From positions 17,130,923-17,194,922 of the forward strand of contig OZ035997.1 of the NCBI GenBank assembly GCA_964035015.1: DNA of 64,000 bases. Reading direction: 5' to 3'. This DNA comes from Corallium rubrum (Eukaryota > Cnidaria > Anthozoa > Scleralcyonacea > Coralliidae). This document shows, in pieces, positions 1 to 10,327 of this stretch. Made by a program: the position numbers and the translations under genes. The stretch's first letter is position 1; each line of letters opens with the position of its first letter. The notes beneath the pieces are model-generated. The model saw only the letters and a list, made by a program, of their open reading frames with translations. It searched no databases and was not told the DNA's origin.

Positions 1-389
1 TACATTCCATGAATTTTAATTAAATCCACTTGTCATGTATATCCCTCACTCTTGATATGTCGTGTGCCGCGTGTCGTATCCAAAAACGGGGAAGTTAACC
101 TTTTGGAAAGATACGGGCGGAGTGTAATGACTATAAATAACTTATATGTTAATCTTTCTATTTTCCCCCCGTTTTCTAAAATCTAGGAAATTTTTAATTT
201 AGAAATTAAATTAATTTCTACATCATAAAATACTATGTATATAATGCGTGTCTGCAAAAGGTAAATTAAATAACAAATAATAAATTCGGATAAATTGTGT
301 TTTACTCTTAATTGGTTACCCACGAGTGGGTGGGTCTAATTTGAATTTTAAAATTTTAATTAACGGCACTGGAGCTGAAAGCTTACGGC

Positions 390-414
390 GGAGAGCTGTT
401 ATTTGCAGCTCTCC
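390..414. repeat. 9-bp hairpin
   Basis: GGAGAGCTG (390-398) pairs perfectly with CAGCTCTCC (406-414) across a 7-nt loop. Function unknown. Confidence 0.5.
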
Positions 415-601
415 TGGATTTTGCCGTTTGCTGTTGTTATAAGACTTAAACTTACCAGTTGGGTGAAGGCTTCATTAAGCCTAGTGATCCCGATCCTCTT
501 CACACGAAGAATTGTGTGGATAGAAGTACTCTGCGATGTGTTACATTGTTGTATTATTTATCGATTCATGTCGCTCAGTATGGGAGGCTGGTTTTAAGTC
601 T

Positions 602-720
602 GTCTCGTAGCAAGGTGAAAAATTTTTAAAAATTTTTTTTTACTTCAGATATGTGATATACATACAATGAAGTATTGCTCCAGTGTTTTAGATTATTTGA
701 ATTCGTACTTGCTACGAGAC
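602..720. repeat. 119-bp segment with 13-bp terminal inverted repeats
   Basis: GTCTCGTAGCAAG at 602-614 is repeated in inverse at 708-720, enclosing AT-rich DNA. It could be a short MITE-like element. No target-site duplication is evident. Confidence 0.35.
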
Positions 721-911
721 TTATATAAATTTTCTTTAATCAGGGGGGCGTCCGTGGGTGCTCAGCAGTATTCCAAATGTATCCCATAATACATTTCGGT
801 CGGAGATTATGTTCTGATGCGACGTGGTGTGTACTTCGTGTAATAAGTTATCTATGTTTTACTACCACTCAAACAAAACAACGTTTATTTTCTTTTTCGT
901 TTCTCCGCCCA

Positions 912-1067
912 GTAGTATCTGTTCTTATCAGCTTAATATCTGATATGCCAGGCAACGCCTGGCTCATATATTAAACTGATTTTTGGGCTTCGGCCATGGG
1001 ATTGAAGCTTGCTTCGCCCTGGCCACGGGTTGTCTCGGTATCGCACTACCTCCGAGTACGGCCCTCT
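912..1067 (+). pseudogene. U2 snRNA copy 1, 5'-truncated
   Basis: The copy lacks nucleotides 1-32 and begins exactly at the branch-site recognition element GTAGTA, fused to non-array DNA. It has neither its own 5' end nor the upstream promoter motif, so it is probably inactive. Confidence 0.9.
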
Positions 1068-1387
1068 TCCCTTCGGGGAAGAACATCACTATCGAAAATA
1101 AAGTAAAAACTCATCAACAACACAACTACATACACGGCTCCCTTCCACTAATTTCGCACATCAATTCTTTATATTTTACAGATATCAACAGAACCCATCG
1201 AGTTCGACGCCGCAAGACAACACCGTCGCTAAAGACACCGAGAGGGTAGAGCAAGCACGTTTCTTTCCTCATTTTTGTTTAATCGGCATGCTGGCTATCG
1301 GAATTCAGTTGGCGACAAATTACCCTATTAACCACATGCCGCTGACTCGTAGTACCCGGTCATAGGCTTTCTGCGACAAACACATGC

Positions 1388-1476
1388 ATACTTACCTGAC
1401 GCGAGAGGTACTTTGATCAACAAGGAAGTCCTCTCAGGATGAGGCCCTCTCATTGCACTTCGACTGGGTTGACTCC

Positions 1477-1508
<32 letters not shown>

Positions 1509-1551
1509 TATAATTTCTGGTAGTGGGGACCTGCGTTCGCGCTCGTCCCCT
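1388..1551 (+). ncRNA. U1 snRNA copy 1
   Basis: Full-length copy with the 5' ATACTTACCTG; criteria are given at copy 2. Confidence 0.95.
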
Positions 1552-1673
1552 TACAACAAACCAATCAAAAGCAAACTCATCCAACGCGCGAGCACACGGG
1601 CTTCGTGGAACATTCGATTTCACCGTTCTTATGTTCCTCGTCGACCTCTCGTGCCACAACGCCGAACGAGCGC

Positions 1674-1680
1674 TATAAAA
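1674..1680 (+). promoter_or_regulatory. TATA-like element of 5S copy 1
   Basis: TATAAAA lies 30 nt before the 5S start and recurs at that distance in every unit examined. Confidence 0.7.
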
Positions 1681-1703
1681 GCGATATTTTCACCTCCTCC
1701 AAT

Positions 1704-1764
1704 GTCTACGACCATACCACCGGGAAAGCACCGGTTCTCGTCTGATCACCGAAGTTAAGCCCGG

Positions 1765-1799
<35 letters not shown>

Positions 1800-1823
1800 G
1801 GGAATACCCCGTGTCGTAGACAC
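1704..1823 (+). rRNA. 5S rRNA copy 1 (U62 type)
   Basis: A roughly 120-nt gene transcribed by RNA polymerase III; its product joins the large ribosomal subunit. The ends GTCTACGAC and GTCGTAGAC pair as helix I. The internal control region is visible as GAAGTTAAGC (A-box region) and CTTGGATGGGTGACCGCCTG (C box). A TATAAAA lies at -30, and the gene is followed by TTTTTC. Nucleotide 62 is T, as in the widely conserved GTCGGGC segment of animal 5S; 24 later copies carry G there. The exact 3' end is uncertain by 1-3 nt. Confidence 0.97.
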
Positions 1824-1884
1824 CTTTTTCTTTTCTTTTCTTTCTTCTTTCAGACGCTTCGAGCGCGTGGGCTGACCTGGGCCG

Positions 1885-1905
1885 AACCACATCGTTGCTC
1901 CAGCT
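1885..1905 (+). promoter_or_regulatory. PSE-like element of U2 (unit 2)
   Basis: AACCACAT begins at -58 relative to U2 and is followed by a GCT a few bases on. The same octamer begins at -58 of U1, which identifies it as the likely snRNA proximal sequence element bound by SNAPc. It recurs in front of the other U2 copies. Confidence 0.7.
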
Positions 1906-1942
1906 TCTTCCCGGGCAAAACATAACTTTTTTAGGGGTCGTT

Positions 1943-2130
1943 ATCGCTTCTCGGCCTATTGGCTAAGATCAAGTGTAGTATCTGTTCTTATCAGCTTAAT
2001 ATCTGATATGCCAGGCAACGCCTGGCTCATATATTAAACTGATTTTTGGGCTTCGGCCATGGGATTGAAGCTTGCTTCGCCCTGGCCACGGGTTGTCTCG
2101 GTATCGCACTACCTCCGAGTACGGCCCTCT
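1943..2130 (+). ncRNA. U2 snRNA copy 2 (reference copy)
   Basis: A roughly 188-nt spliceosomal RNA that pairs with the intron branch site. The 5' ATCGCTTCTCGG matches animal U2, as do GTAGTA at nt 33-38 (branch-site pairing), stem IIa, a perfect stem IIb (GCCAGG/CCTGGC), the Sm site ATTTTTGG at about nt 100-107, and stems III and IV. Start taken at the conserved AUCGC; the 3' end is estimated by comparison with animal U2 and may be off by a few nt. A PSE-like motif lies at -58. A UUCG-capped hairpin and a 3'-box-like motif follow. This is the first uninterrupted U2 in the array. Confidence 0.97.
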
Positions 2131-2145
2131 TCCCTTCGGGGAAGA
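2128..2145 (+). other. UUCG-capped hairpin at the U2 3' end
   Basis: TCTTCCC pairs with GGGAAGA across a TTCG loop: seven perfect pairs overlapping or abutting the mature U2 3' end. It is kept in other units, except unit 10, which lost 2 nt of the 5' arm. It could be part of a longer U2 or a precursor structure. Confidence 0.6.
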
Positions 2146-2162
2146 ACATCACTATCGAAAAT

Positions 2163-2178
2163 AAAGCAAAAACTCATC
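2163..2178 (+). promoter_or_regulatory. 3'-box-like motif after U2 (unit 2)
   Basis: AAAGCAAAAACTCATC resembles the motif downstream of U1 (AAAGCAAACTCATC). In metazoans, Integrator-dependent snRNA 3' ends require a 3' box 9-19 nt downstream. Here it is 17 nt past the UUCG hairpin. Type B units have T for C at position 5. Confidence 0.55.
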
Positions 2179-2392
2179 AACAACACAACTACATACACGG
2201 CTCCCTTCCACTAATTTCGCACATCAATTCTTTATATTTTACAGATATCAACAGAACCCATCGAGTTCGACGCCGCAAGACAACACCGTCGCTAAAGACA
2301 CCGAGAGGGTAGAGCAAGCACGTTTCTTTCCTCATTTTTGTTTAATCGGCATGCTGGCTATCGGAATTCAGTTGGCGACAAATTACCCTATT

Positions 2393-2413
2393 AACCACAT
2401 GCCGCTGACTCGT
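2393..2413 (+). promoter_or_regulatory. PSE-like element of U1 (unit 2)
   Basis: AACCACAT begins at -58 relative to U1, the same position as the octamer before U2. The flanks differ, so this is not just duplicated spacer. Confidence 0.7.
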
Positions 2414-2450
2414 AGTACCCGGTCATAGGCTTTCTGCGACAAACACATGC

Positions 2451-2539
2451 ATACTTACCTGACGCGAGAGGTACTTTGATCAACAAGGAAGTCCTCTCAG
2501 GATGAGGCCCTCTCATTGCACTTCGACTGGGTTGACTCC

Positions 2540-2571
<32 letters not shown>

Positions 2572-2614
2572 TATAATTTCTGGTAGTGGGGACCTGCGTT
2601 CGCGCTCGTCCCCT
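2451..2614 (+). ncRNA. U1 snRNA copy 2 (reference copy)
   Basis: A roughly 164-nt spliceosomal RNA that pairs with 5' splice sites. The 5' ATACTTACCTG is exact. Loop I (GATCAACAAGGAAG) corresponds to the U1-70K site. ATTGCACTTC in stem-loop II corresponds to the U1A/SNF site. The Sm site is AATTTCTGG, and terminal stem-loop IV (GGGGAC...GTCCCC with CGTTCGCG) closes the RNA. A PSE-like motif lies at -58, and a 3'-box-like motif starts about 17 nt downstream. Confidence 0.97.
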
Positions 2615-2630
2615 TACAACAAACCAATCA

Positions 2631-2644
2631 AAAGCAAACTCATC
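2631..2644 (+). promoter_or_regulatory. 3'-box-like motif after U1 (unit 2)
   Basis: AAAGCAAACTCATC begins about 17 nt after the U1 end. It shares sequence and spacing with the motif after the U2 hairpin. Confidence 0.55.
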
Positions 2645-2736
2645 CAACGCGCGAGCACACGGGCTTCGTGGAACATTCGATTTCACCGTTCTTATGTTCC
2701 TCGTCGACCTCTCGTGCCACAACGCCGAACGAGCGC

Positions 2737-2743
2737 TATAAAA
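2737..2743 (+). promoter_or_regulatory. TATA-like element of 5S (unit 2)
   Basis: TATAAAA at -30. Upstream TATA-like boxes are known for 5S genes of several invertebrates and fungi. The flank is GAGCGC in type A units and GACCGC in type B units. Confidence 0.7.
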
Positions 2744-2766
2744 GCGATATTTTCACCTCCTCCAAT

Positions 2767-2827
2767 GTCTACGACCATACCACCGGGAAAGCACCGGTTC
2801 TCGTCTGATCACCGAAGTTAAGCCCGG

Positions 2828-2862
<35 letters not shown>

Positions 2863-2886
2863 GGGAATACCCCGTGTCGTAGACAC
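2767..2886 (+). rRNA. 5S rRNA copy 2 (U62 type)
   Basis: Same features as copy 1; no difference seen by eye. Confidence 0.96.
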
Positions 2887-2887
2887 C

Positions 2888-2910
2888 TTTTTCTTTTCTT
2901 TTCTTTCTTC
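2888..2910 (+). terminator. Pol III T-run terminator and pyrimidine tract (unit 2)
   Basis: Five T residues (2888-2892) start one nt after the 5S gene, followed by CTTTTCTTTTC-type repeats. T runs of four or more terminate RNA polymerase III. The length of the following tract explains much of the unit-length variation. Confidence 0.8.
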
Positions 2911-3005
2911 TTTCAGACGCTTCGAGCGCGTGGGCTGACCTGGGCCGAACCACATCGTTGCTCCAGCTTCTTCCCGGGCAAAACATAACTTTTTTAGGGG
3001 TCGTT

Positions 3006-3193
3006 ATCGCTTCTCGGCCTATTGGCTAAGATCAAGTGTAGTATCTGTTCTTATCAGCTTAATATCTGATATGCCAGGCAACGCCTGGCTCATATATTAA
3101 ACTGATTTTTGGGCTTCGGCCATGGGATTGAAGCTTGCTTCGCCCTGGCCACGGGTTGTCTCGGTATCGCACTACCTCCGAGTACGGCCCTCT
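3006..3193 (+). ncRNA. U2 snRNA copy 3
   Basis: Full length; as copy 2. Confidence 0.95.
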
Positions 3194-3513
3194 TCCCTTC
3201 GGGGAAGAACATCACTATCGAAAATAAAGCAAAAACTCATCAACAACACAACTACATACACGGCTCCCTTCCACTAATTTCGCACATCAATTCTTTATAT
3301 TTTACAGATATCAACAGAACCCATCGAGTTCGACGCCGCAAGACAACACCGTCGCTAAAGACACCGAGAGGGTAGAGCAAGCACGTTTCTTTCCTCATTT
3401 TTGTTTAATCGGCATGCTGGCTATCGGAATTCAGTTGGCGACAAATTACCCTATTAACCACATGCCGCTGACTCGTAGTACCCGGTCATAGGCTTTCTGC
3501 GACAAACACATGC

Positions 3514-3602
3514 ATACTTACCTGACGCGAGAGGTACTTTGATCAACAAGGAAGTCCTCTCAGGATGAGGCCCTCTCATTGCACTTCGACTGGGTTGACT
3601 CC

Positions 3603-3634
<32 letters not shown>

Positions 3635-3677
3635 TATAATTTCTGGTAGTGGGGACCTGCGTTCGCGCTCGTCCCCT
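3514..3677 (+). ncRNA. U1 snRNA copy 3
   Basis: Full length; as copy 2. Confidence 0.95.
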
Positions 3678-3829
3678 TACAACAAACCAATCAAAAGCAA
3701 ACTCATCCAACGCGCGAGCACACGGGCTTCGTGGAACATTCGATTTCACCGTTCTTATGTTCCTCGTCGACCTCTCGTGCCACAACGCCGAACGAGCGCT
3801 ATAAAAGCGATATTTTCACCTCCTCCAAT

Positions 3830-3890
3830 GTCTACGACCATACCACCGGGAAAGCACCGGTTCTCGTCTGATCACCGAAGTTAAGCCCGG

Positions 3891-3925
<35 letters not shown>

Positions 3926-3949
3926 GGGAATACCCCGTGTCGTAGACAC
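3830..3949 (+). rRNA. 5S rRNA copy 3 (U62 type)
   Basis: Full length; as copy 1. Confidence 0.95.
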
Positions 3950-4068
3950 CTTTTTCTTTTCTTTTCTTTCTTCTTTCAGACGCTTCGAGCGCGTGGGCTG
4001 ACCTGGGCCGAACCACATCGTTGCTCCAGCTTCTTCCCGGGCAAAACATAACTTTTTTAGGGGTCGTT

Positions 4069-4256
4069 ATCGCTTCTCGGCCTATTGGCTAAGATCAAGT
4101 GTAGTATCTGTTCTTATCAGCTTAATATCTGATATGCCAGGCAACGCCTGGCTCATATATTAAACTGATTTTTGGGCTTCGGCCATGGGATTGAAGCTTG
4201 CTTCGCCCTGGCCACGGGTTGTCTCGGTATCGCACTACCTCCGAGTACGGCCCTCT
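4069..4256 (+). ncRNA. U2 snRNA copy 4
   Basis: Full length; as copy 2. Confidence 0.95.
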
Positions 4257-4576
4257 TCCCTTCGGGGAAGAACATCACTATCGAAAATAAAGCAAAAACT
4301 CATCAACAACACAACTACATACACGGCTCCCTTCCACTAATTTCGCACATCAATTCTTTATATTTTACAGATATCAACAGAACCCATCGAGTTCGACGCC
4401 GCAAGACAACACCGTCGCTAAAGACACCGAGAGGGTAGAGCAAGCACGTTTCTTTCCTCATTTTTGTTTAATCGGCATGCTGGCTATCGGAATTCAGTTG
4501 GCGACAAATTACCCTATTAACCACATGCCGCTGACTCGTAGTACCCGGTCATAGGCTTTCTGCGACAAACACATGC

Positions 4577-4665
4577 ATACTTACCTGACGCGAGAGGTAC
4601 TTTGATCAACAAGGAAGTCCTCTCAGGATGAGGCCCTCTCATTGCACTTCGACTGGGTTGACTCC

Positions 4666-4697
<32 letters not shown>

Positions 4698-4740
4698 TAT
4701 AATTTCTGGTAGTGGGGACCTGCGTTCGCGCTCGTCCCCT
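4577..4740 (+). ncRNA. U1 snRNA copy 4
   Basis: Full length; as copy 2. Confidence 0.95.
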
Positions 4741-4892
4741 TACAACAAACCAATCAAAAGCAAACTCATCCAACGCGCGAGCACACGGGCTTCGTGGAAC
4801 ATTCGATTTCACCGTTCTTATGTTCCTCGTCGACCTCTCGTGCCACAACGCCGAACGAGCGCTATAAAAGCGATATTTTCACCTCCTCCAAT

Positions 4893-4953
4893 GTCTACGA
4901 CCATACCACCGGGAAAGCACCGGTTCTCGTCTGATCACCGAAGTTAAGCCCGG

Positions 4954-4988
<35 letters not shown>

Positions 4989-5012
4989 GGGAATACCCCG
5001 TGTCGTAGACAC
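4893..5012 (+). rRNA. 5S rRNA copy 4 (U62 type)
   Basis: Full length; as copy 1. Confidence 0.95.
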
Positions 5013-5131
5013 CTTTTTCTTTTCTTTTCTTTCTTCTTTCAGACGCTTCGAGCGCGTGGGCTGACCTGGGCCGAACCACATCGTTGCTCCAGCTTCTTCC
5101 CGGGCAAAACATAACTTTTTTAGGGGTCGTT

Positions 5132-5319
5132 ATCGCTTCTCGGCCTATTGGCTAAGATCAAGTGTAGTATCTGTTCTTATCAGCTTAATATCTGATATGC
5201 CAGGCAACGCCTGGCTCATATATTAAACTGATTTTTGGGCTTCGGCCATGGGATTGAAGCTTGCTTCGCCCTGGCCACGGGTTGTCTCGGTATCGCACTA
5301 CCTCCGAGTACGGCCCTCT
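5132..5319 (+). ncRNA. U2 snRNA copy 5
   Basis: Full length; as copy 2. Confidence 0.95.
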
Positions 5320-5639
5320 TCCCTTCGGGGAAGAACATCACTATCGAAAATAAAGCAAAAACTCATCAACAACACAACTACATACACGGCTCCCTTCCAC
5401 TAATTTCGCACATCAATTCTTTATATTTTACAGATATCAACAGAACCCATCGAGTTCGACGCCGCAAGACAACACCGTCGCTAAAGACACCGAGAGGGTA
5501 GAGCAAGCACGTTTCTTTCCTCATTTTTGTTTAATCGGCATGCTGGCTATCGGAATTCAGTTGGCGACAAATTACCCTATTAACCACATGCCGCTGACTC
5601 GTAGTACCCGGTCATAGGCTTTCTGCGACAAACACATGC

Positions 5640-5728
5640 ATACTTACCTGACGCGAGAGGTACTTTGATCAACAAGGAAGTCCTCTCAGGATGAGGCCCT
5701 CTCATTGCACTTCGACTGGGTTGACTCC

Positions 5729-5760
<32 letters not shown>

Positions 5761-5803
5761 TATAATTTCTGGTAGTGGGGACCTGCGTTCGCGCTCGTCC
5801 CCT
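5640..5803 (+). ncRNA. U1 snRNA copy 5
   Basis: Full length; as copy 2. Confidence 0.95.
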
Positions 5804-5955
5804 TACAACAAACCAATCAAAAGCAAACTCATCCAACGCGCGAGCACACGGGCTTCGTGGAACATTCGATTTCACCGTTCTTATGTTCCTCGTCGACCTC
5901 TCGTGCCACAACGCCGAACGAGCGCTATAAAAGCGATATTTTCACCTCCTCCAAT

Positions 5956-6016
5956 GTCTACGACCATACCACCGGGAAAGCACCGGTTCTCGTCTGATCA
6001 CCGAAGTTAAGCCCGG

Positions 6017-6051
<35 letters not shown>

Positions 6052-6075
6052 GGGAATACCCCGTGTCGTAGACAC
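5956..6075 (+). rRNA. 5S rRNA copy 5 (U62 type)
   Basis: Full length; as copy 1. Confidence 0.95.
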
Positions 6076-6194
6076 CTTTTTCTTTTCTTTTCTTTCTTCT
6101 TTCAGACGCTTCGAGCGCGTGGGCTGACCTGGGCCGAACCACATCGTTGCTCCAGCTTCTTCCCGGGCAAAACATAACTTTTTTAGGGGTCGTT

Positions 6195-6382
6195 ATCGCT
6201 TCTCGGCCTATTGGCTAAGATCAAGTGTAGTATCTGTTCTTATCAGCTTAATATCTGATATGCCAGGCAACGCCTGGCTCATATATTAAACTGATTTTTG
6301 GGCTTCGGCCATGGGATTGAAGCTTGCTTCGCCCTGGCCACGGGTTGTCTCGGTATCGCACTACCTCCGAGTACGGCCCTCT
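6195..6382 (+). ncRNA. U2 snRNA copy 6
   Basis: Full length; as copy 2. Confidence 0.95.
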
Positions 6383-6702
6383 TCCCTTCGGGGAAGAACA
6401 TCACTATCGAAAATAAAGCAAAAACTCATCAACAACACAACTACATACACGGCTCCCTTCCACTAATTTCGCACATCAATTCTTTATATTTTACAGATAT
6501 CAACAGAACCCATCGAGTTCGACGCCGCAAGACAACACCGTCGCTAAAGACACCGAGAGGGTAGAGCAAGCACGTTTCTTTCCTCATTTTTGTTTAATCG
6601 GCATGCTGGCTATCGGAATTCAGTTGGCGACAAATTACCCTATTAACCACATGCCGCTGACTCGTAGTACCCGGTCATAGGCTTTCTGCGACAAACACAT
6701 GC

Positions 6703-6791
6703 ATACTTACCTGACGCGAGAGGTACTTTGATCAACAAGGAAGTCCTCTCAGGATGAGGCCCTCTCATTGCACTTCGACTGGGTTGACTCC

Positions 6792-6823
<32 letters not shown>

Positions 6824-6866
6824 TATAATTTCTGGTAGTGGGGACCTGCGTTCGCGCTCGTCCCCT
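6703..6866 (+). ncRNA. U1 snRNA copy 6
   Basis: Full length; as copy 2. Confidence 0.95.
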
Positions 6867-7018
6867 TACAACAAACCAATCAAAAGCAAACTCATCCAAC
6901 GCGCGAGCACACGGGCTTCGTGGAACATTCGATTTCACCGTTCTTATGTTCCTCGTCGACCTCTCGTGCCACAACGCCGAACGAGCGCTATAAAAGCGAT
7001 ATTTTCACCTCCTCCAAT

Positions 7019-7079
7019 GTCTACGACCATACCACCGGGAAAGCACCGGTTCTCGTCTGATCACCGAAGTTAAGCCCGG

Positions 7080-7114
<35 letters not shown>

Positions 7115-7138
7115 GGGAATACCCCGTGTCGTAGACAC
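7019..7138 (+). rRNA. 5S rRNA copy 6 (U62 type)
   Basis: Full length; as copy 1. Confidence 0.95.
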
Positions 7139-7257
7139 CTTTTTCTTTTCTTTTCTTTCTTCTTTCAGACGCTTCGAGCGCGTGGGCTGACCTGGGCCGA
7201 ACCACATCGTTGCTCCAGCTTCTTCCCGGGCAAAACATAACTTTTTTAGGGGTCGTT

Positions 7258-7445
7258 ATCGCTTCTCGGCCTATTGGCTAAGATCAAGTGTAGTATCTGT
7301 TCTTATCAGCTTAATATCTGATATGCCAGGCAACGCCTGGCTCATATATTAAACTGATTTTTGGGCTTCGGCCATGGGATTGAAGCTTGCTTCGCCCTGG
7401 CCACGGGTTGTCTCGGTATCGCACTACCTCCGAGTACGGCCCTCT
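7258..7445 (+). ncRNA. U2 snRNA copy 7
   Basis: Full length; as copy 2. Confidence 0.95.
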
Positions 7446-7765
7446 TCCCTTCGGGGAAGAACATCACTATCGAAAATAAAGCAAAAACTCATCAACAACA
7501 CAACTACATACACGGCTCCCTTCCACTAATTTCGCACATCAATTCTTTATATTTTACAGATATCAACAGAACCCATCGAGTTCGACGCCGCAAGACAACA
7601 CCGTCGCTAAAGACACCGAGAGGGTAGAGCAAGCACGTTTCTTTCCTCATTTTTGTTTAATCGGCATGCTGGCTATCGGAATTCAGTTGGCGACAAATTA
7701 CCCTATTAACCACATGCCGCTGACTCGTAGTACCCGGTCATAGGCTTTCTGCGACAAACACATGC

Positions 7766-7854
7766 ATACTTACCTGACGCGAGAGGTACTTTGATCAACA
7801 AGGAAGTCCTCTCAGGATGAGGCCCTCTCATTGCACTTCGACTGGGTTGACTCC

Positions 7855-7886
<32 letters not shown>

Positions 7887-7929
7887 TATAATTTCTGGTA
7901 GTGGGGACCTGCGTTCGCGCTCGTCCCCT
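7766..7929 (+). ncRNA. U1 snRNA copy 7
   Basis: Full length; as copy 2. Confidence 0.95.
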
Positions 7930-8081
7930 TACAACAAACCAATCAAAAGCAAACTCATCCAACGCGCGAGCACACGGGCTTCGTGGAACATTCGATTTCA
8001 CCGTTCTTATGTTCCTCGTCGACCTCTCGTGCCACAACGCCGAACGAGCGCTATAAAAGCGATATTTTCACCTCCTCCAAT

Positions 8082-8142
8082 GTCTACGACCATACCACCG
8101 GGAAAGCACCGGTTCTCGTCTGATCACCGAAGTTAAGCCCGG

Positions 8143-8177
<35 letters not shown>

Positions 8178-8201
8178 GGGAATACCCCGTGTCGTAGACA
8201 C
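8082..8201 (+). rRNA. 5S rRNA copy 7 (U62 type)
   Basis: Full length; as copy 1. Confidence 0.95.
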
Positions 8202-8320
8202 CTTTTTCTTTTCTTTTCTTTCTTCTTTCAGACGCTTCGAGCGCGTGGGCTGACCTGGGCCGAACCACATCGTTGCTCCAGCTTCTTCCCGGGCAAAACA
8301 TAACTTTTTTAGGGGTCGTT

Positions 8321-8508
8321 ATCGCTTCTCGGCCTATTGGCTAAGATCAAGTGTAGTATCTGTTCTTATCAGCTTAATATCTGATATGCCAGGCAACGCC
8401 TGGCTCATATATTAAACTGATTTTTGGGCTTCGGCCATGGGATTGAAGCTTGCTTCGCCCTGGCCACGGGTTGTCTCGGTATCGCACTACCTCCGAGTAC
8501 GGCCCTCT
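8321..8508 (+). ncRNA. U2 snRNA copy 8
   Basis: Full length; as copy 2. Confidence 0.95.
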
Positions 8509-8828
8509 TCCCTTCGGGGAAGAACATCACTATCGAAAATAAAGCAAAAACTCATCAACAACACAACTACATACACGGCTCCCTTCCACTAATTTCGCAC
8601 ATCAATTCTTTATATTTTACAGATATCAACAGAACCCATCGAGTTCGACGCCGCAAGACAACACCGTCGCTAAAGACACCGAGAGGGTAGAGCAAGCACG
8701 TTTCTTTCCTCATTTTTGTTTAATCGGCATGCTGGCTATCGGAATTCAGTTGGCGACAAATTACCCTATTAACCACATGCCGCTGACTCGTAGTACCCGG
8801 TCATAGGCTTTCTGCGACAAACACATGC

Positions 8829-8917
8829 ATACTTACCTGACGCGAGAGGTACTTTGATCAACAAGGAAGTCCTCTCAGGATGAGGCCCTCTCATTGCACT
8901 TCGACTGGGTTGACTCC

Positions 8918-8949
<32 letters not shown>

Positions 8950-8992
8950 TATAATTTCTGGTAGTGGGGACCTGCGTTCGCGCTCGTCCCCT
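8829..8992 (+). ncRNA. U1 snRNA copy 8
   Basis: Full length; as copy 2. Confidence 0.95.
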
Positions 8993-9144
8993 TACAACAA
9001 ACCAATCAAAAGCAAACTCATCCAACGCGCGAGCACACGGGCTTCGTGGAACATTCGATTTCACCGTTCTTATGTTCCTCGTCGACCTCTCGTGCCACAA
9101 CGCCGAACGAGCGCTATAAAAGCGATATTTTCACCTCCTCCAAT

Positions 9145-9205
9145 GTCTACGACCATACCACCGGGAAAGCACCGGTTCTCGTCTGATCACCGAAGTTAAG
9201 CCCGG

Positions 9206-9240
<35 letters not shown>

Positions 9241-9264
9241 GGGAATACCCCGTGTCGTAGACAC
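9145..9264 (+). rRNA. 5S rRNA copy 8 (U62 type)
   Basis: Full length; as copy 1. Confidence 0.95.
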
Positions 9265-9383
9265 CTTTTTCTTTTCTTTTCTTTCTTCTTTCAGACGCTT
9301 CGAGCGCGTGGGCTGACCTGGGCCGAACCACATCGTTGCTCCAGCTTCTTCCCGGGCAAAACATAACTTTTTTAGGGGTCGTT

Positions 9384-9571
9384 ATCGCTTCTCGGCCTAT
9401 TGGCTAAGATCAAGTGTAGTATCTGTTCTTATCAGCTTAATATCTGATATGCCAGGCAACGCCTGGCTCATATATTAAACTGATTTTTGGGCTTCGGCCA
9501 TGGGATTGAAGCTTGCTTCGCCCTGGCCACGGGTTGTCTCGGTATCGCACTACCTCCGAGTACGGCCCTCT
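9384..9571 (+). ncRNA. U2 snRNA copy 9
   Basis: Full length; as copy 2. Confidence 0.95.
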
Positions 9572-9891
9572 TCCCTTCGGGGAAGAACATCACTATCGAA
9601 AATAAAGCAAAAACTCATCAACAACACAACTACATACACGGCTCCCTTCCACTAATTTCGCACATCAATTCTTTATATTTTACAGATATCAACAGAACCC
9701 ATCGAGTTCGACGCCGCAAGACAACACCGTCGCTAAAGACACCGAGAGGGTAGAGCAAGCACGTTTCTTTCCTCATTTTTGTTTAATCGGCATGCTGGCT
9801 ATCGGAATTCAGTTGGCGACAAATTACCCTATTAACCACATGCCGCTGACTCGTAGTACCCGGTCATAGGCTTTCTGCGACAAACACATGC

Positions 9892-9980
9892 ATACTTACC
9901 TGACGCGAGAGGTACTTTGATCAACAAGGAAGTCCTCTCAGGATGAGGCCCTCTCATTGCACTTCGACTGGGTTGACTCC

Positions 9981-10012
<32 letters not shown>

Positions 10013-10055
10013 TATAATTTCTGGTAGTGGGGACCTGCGTTCGCGCTCGTCCCCT
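9892..10055 (+). ncRNA. U1 snRNA copy 9
   Basis: Full length; as copy 2. Confidence 0.95.
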
Positions 10056-10207
10056 TACAACAAACCAATCAAAAGCAAACTCATCCAACGCGCGAGCACA
10101 CGGGCTTCGTGGAACATTCGATTTCACCGTTCTTATGTTCCTCGTCGACCTCTCGTGCCACAACGCCGAACGAGCGCTATAAAAGCGATATTTTCACCTC
10201 CTCCAAT

Positions 10208-10268
10208 GTCTACGACCATACCACCGGGAAAGCACCGGTTCTCGTCTGATCACCGAAGTTAAGCCCGG

Positions 10269-10303
<35 letters not shown>

Positions 10304-10327
10304 GGGAATACCCCGTGTCGTAGACAC
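10208..10327 (+). rRNA. 5S rRNA copy 9 (U62 type)
   Basis: Full length; as copy 1. Confidence 0.95.

Larger units (their letters stand above)
1..911. other. AT-rich left flank of the array
   Basis: No gene is recognised. Open frames are at most about 65 codons and look like chance. The array begins abruptly at 912, at U2 nucleotide 33. A perfect 9-bp hairpin lies at 390-414, and a 13-bp inverted repeat (GTCTCGTAGCAAG) lies at 602-614 and 708-720. Whether this is the true array edge or the end of another insertion cannot be told here. Confidence 0.6.

Noticed and set aside
1190-1215. Possible tRNA or tRNA-like B box (GAGTTCGACGCC) in the U2-U1 spacer
   Set aside because: No matching A box, acceptor stem or cloverleaf on either strand.
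1090-1390. Possible spliced-leader RNA gene in the spacer, as found with 5S in some phyla
   Set aside because: No leader exon, donor and Sm site arrangement apart from those of U1 and U2 themselves.
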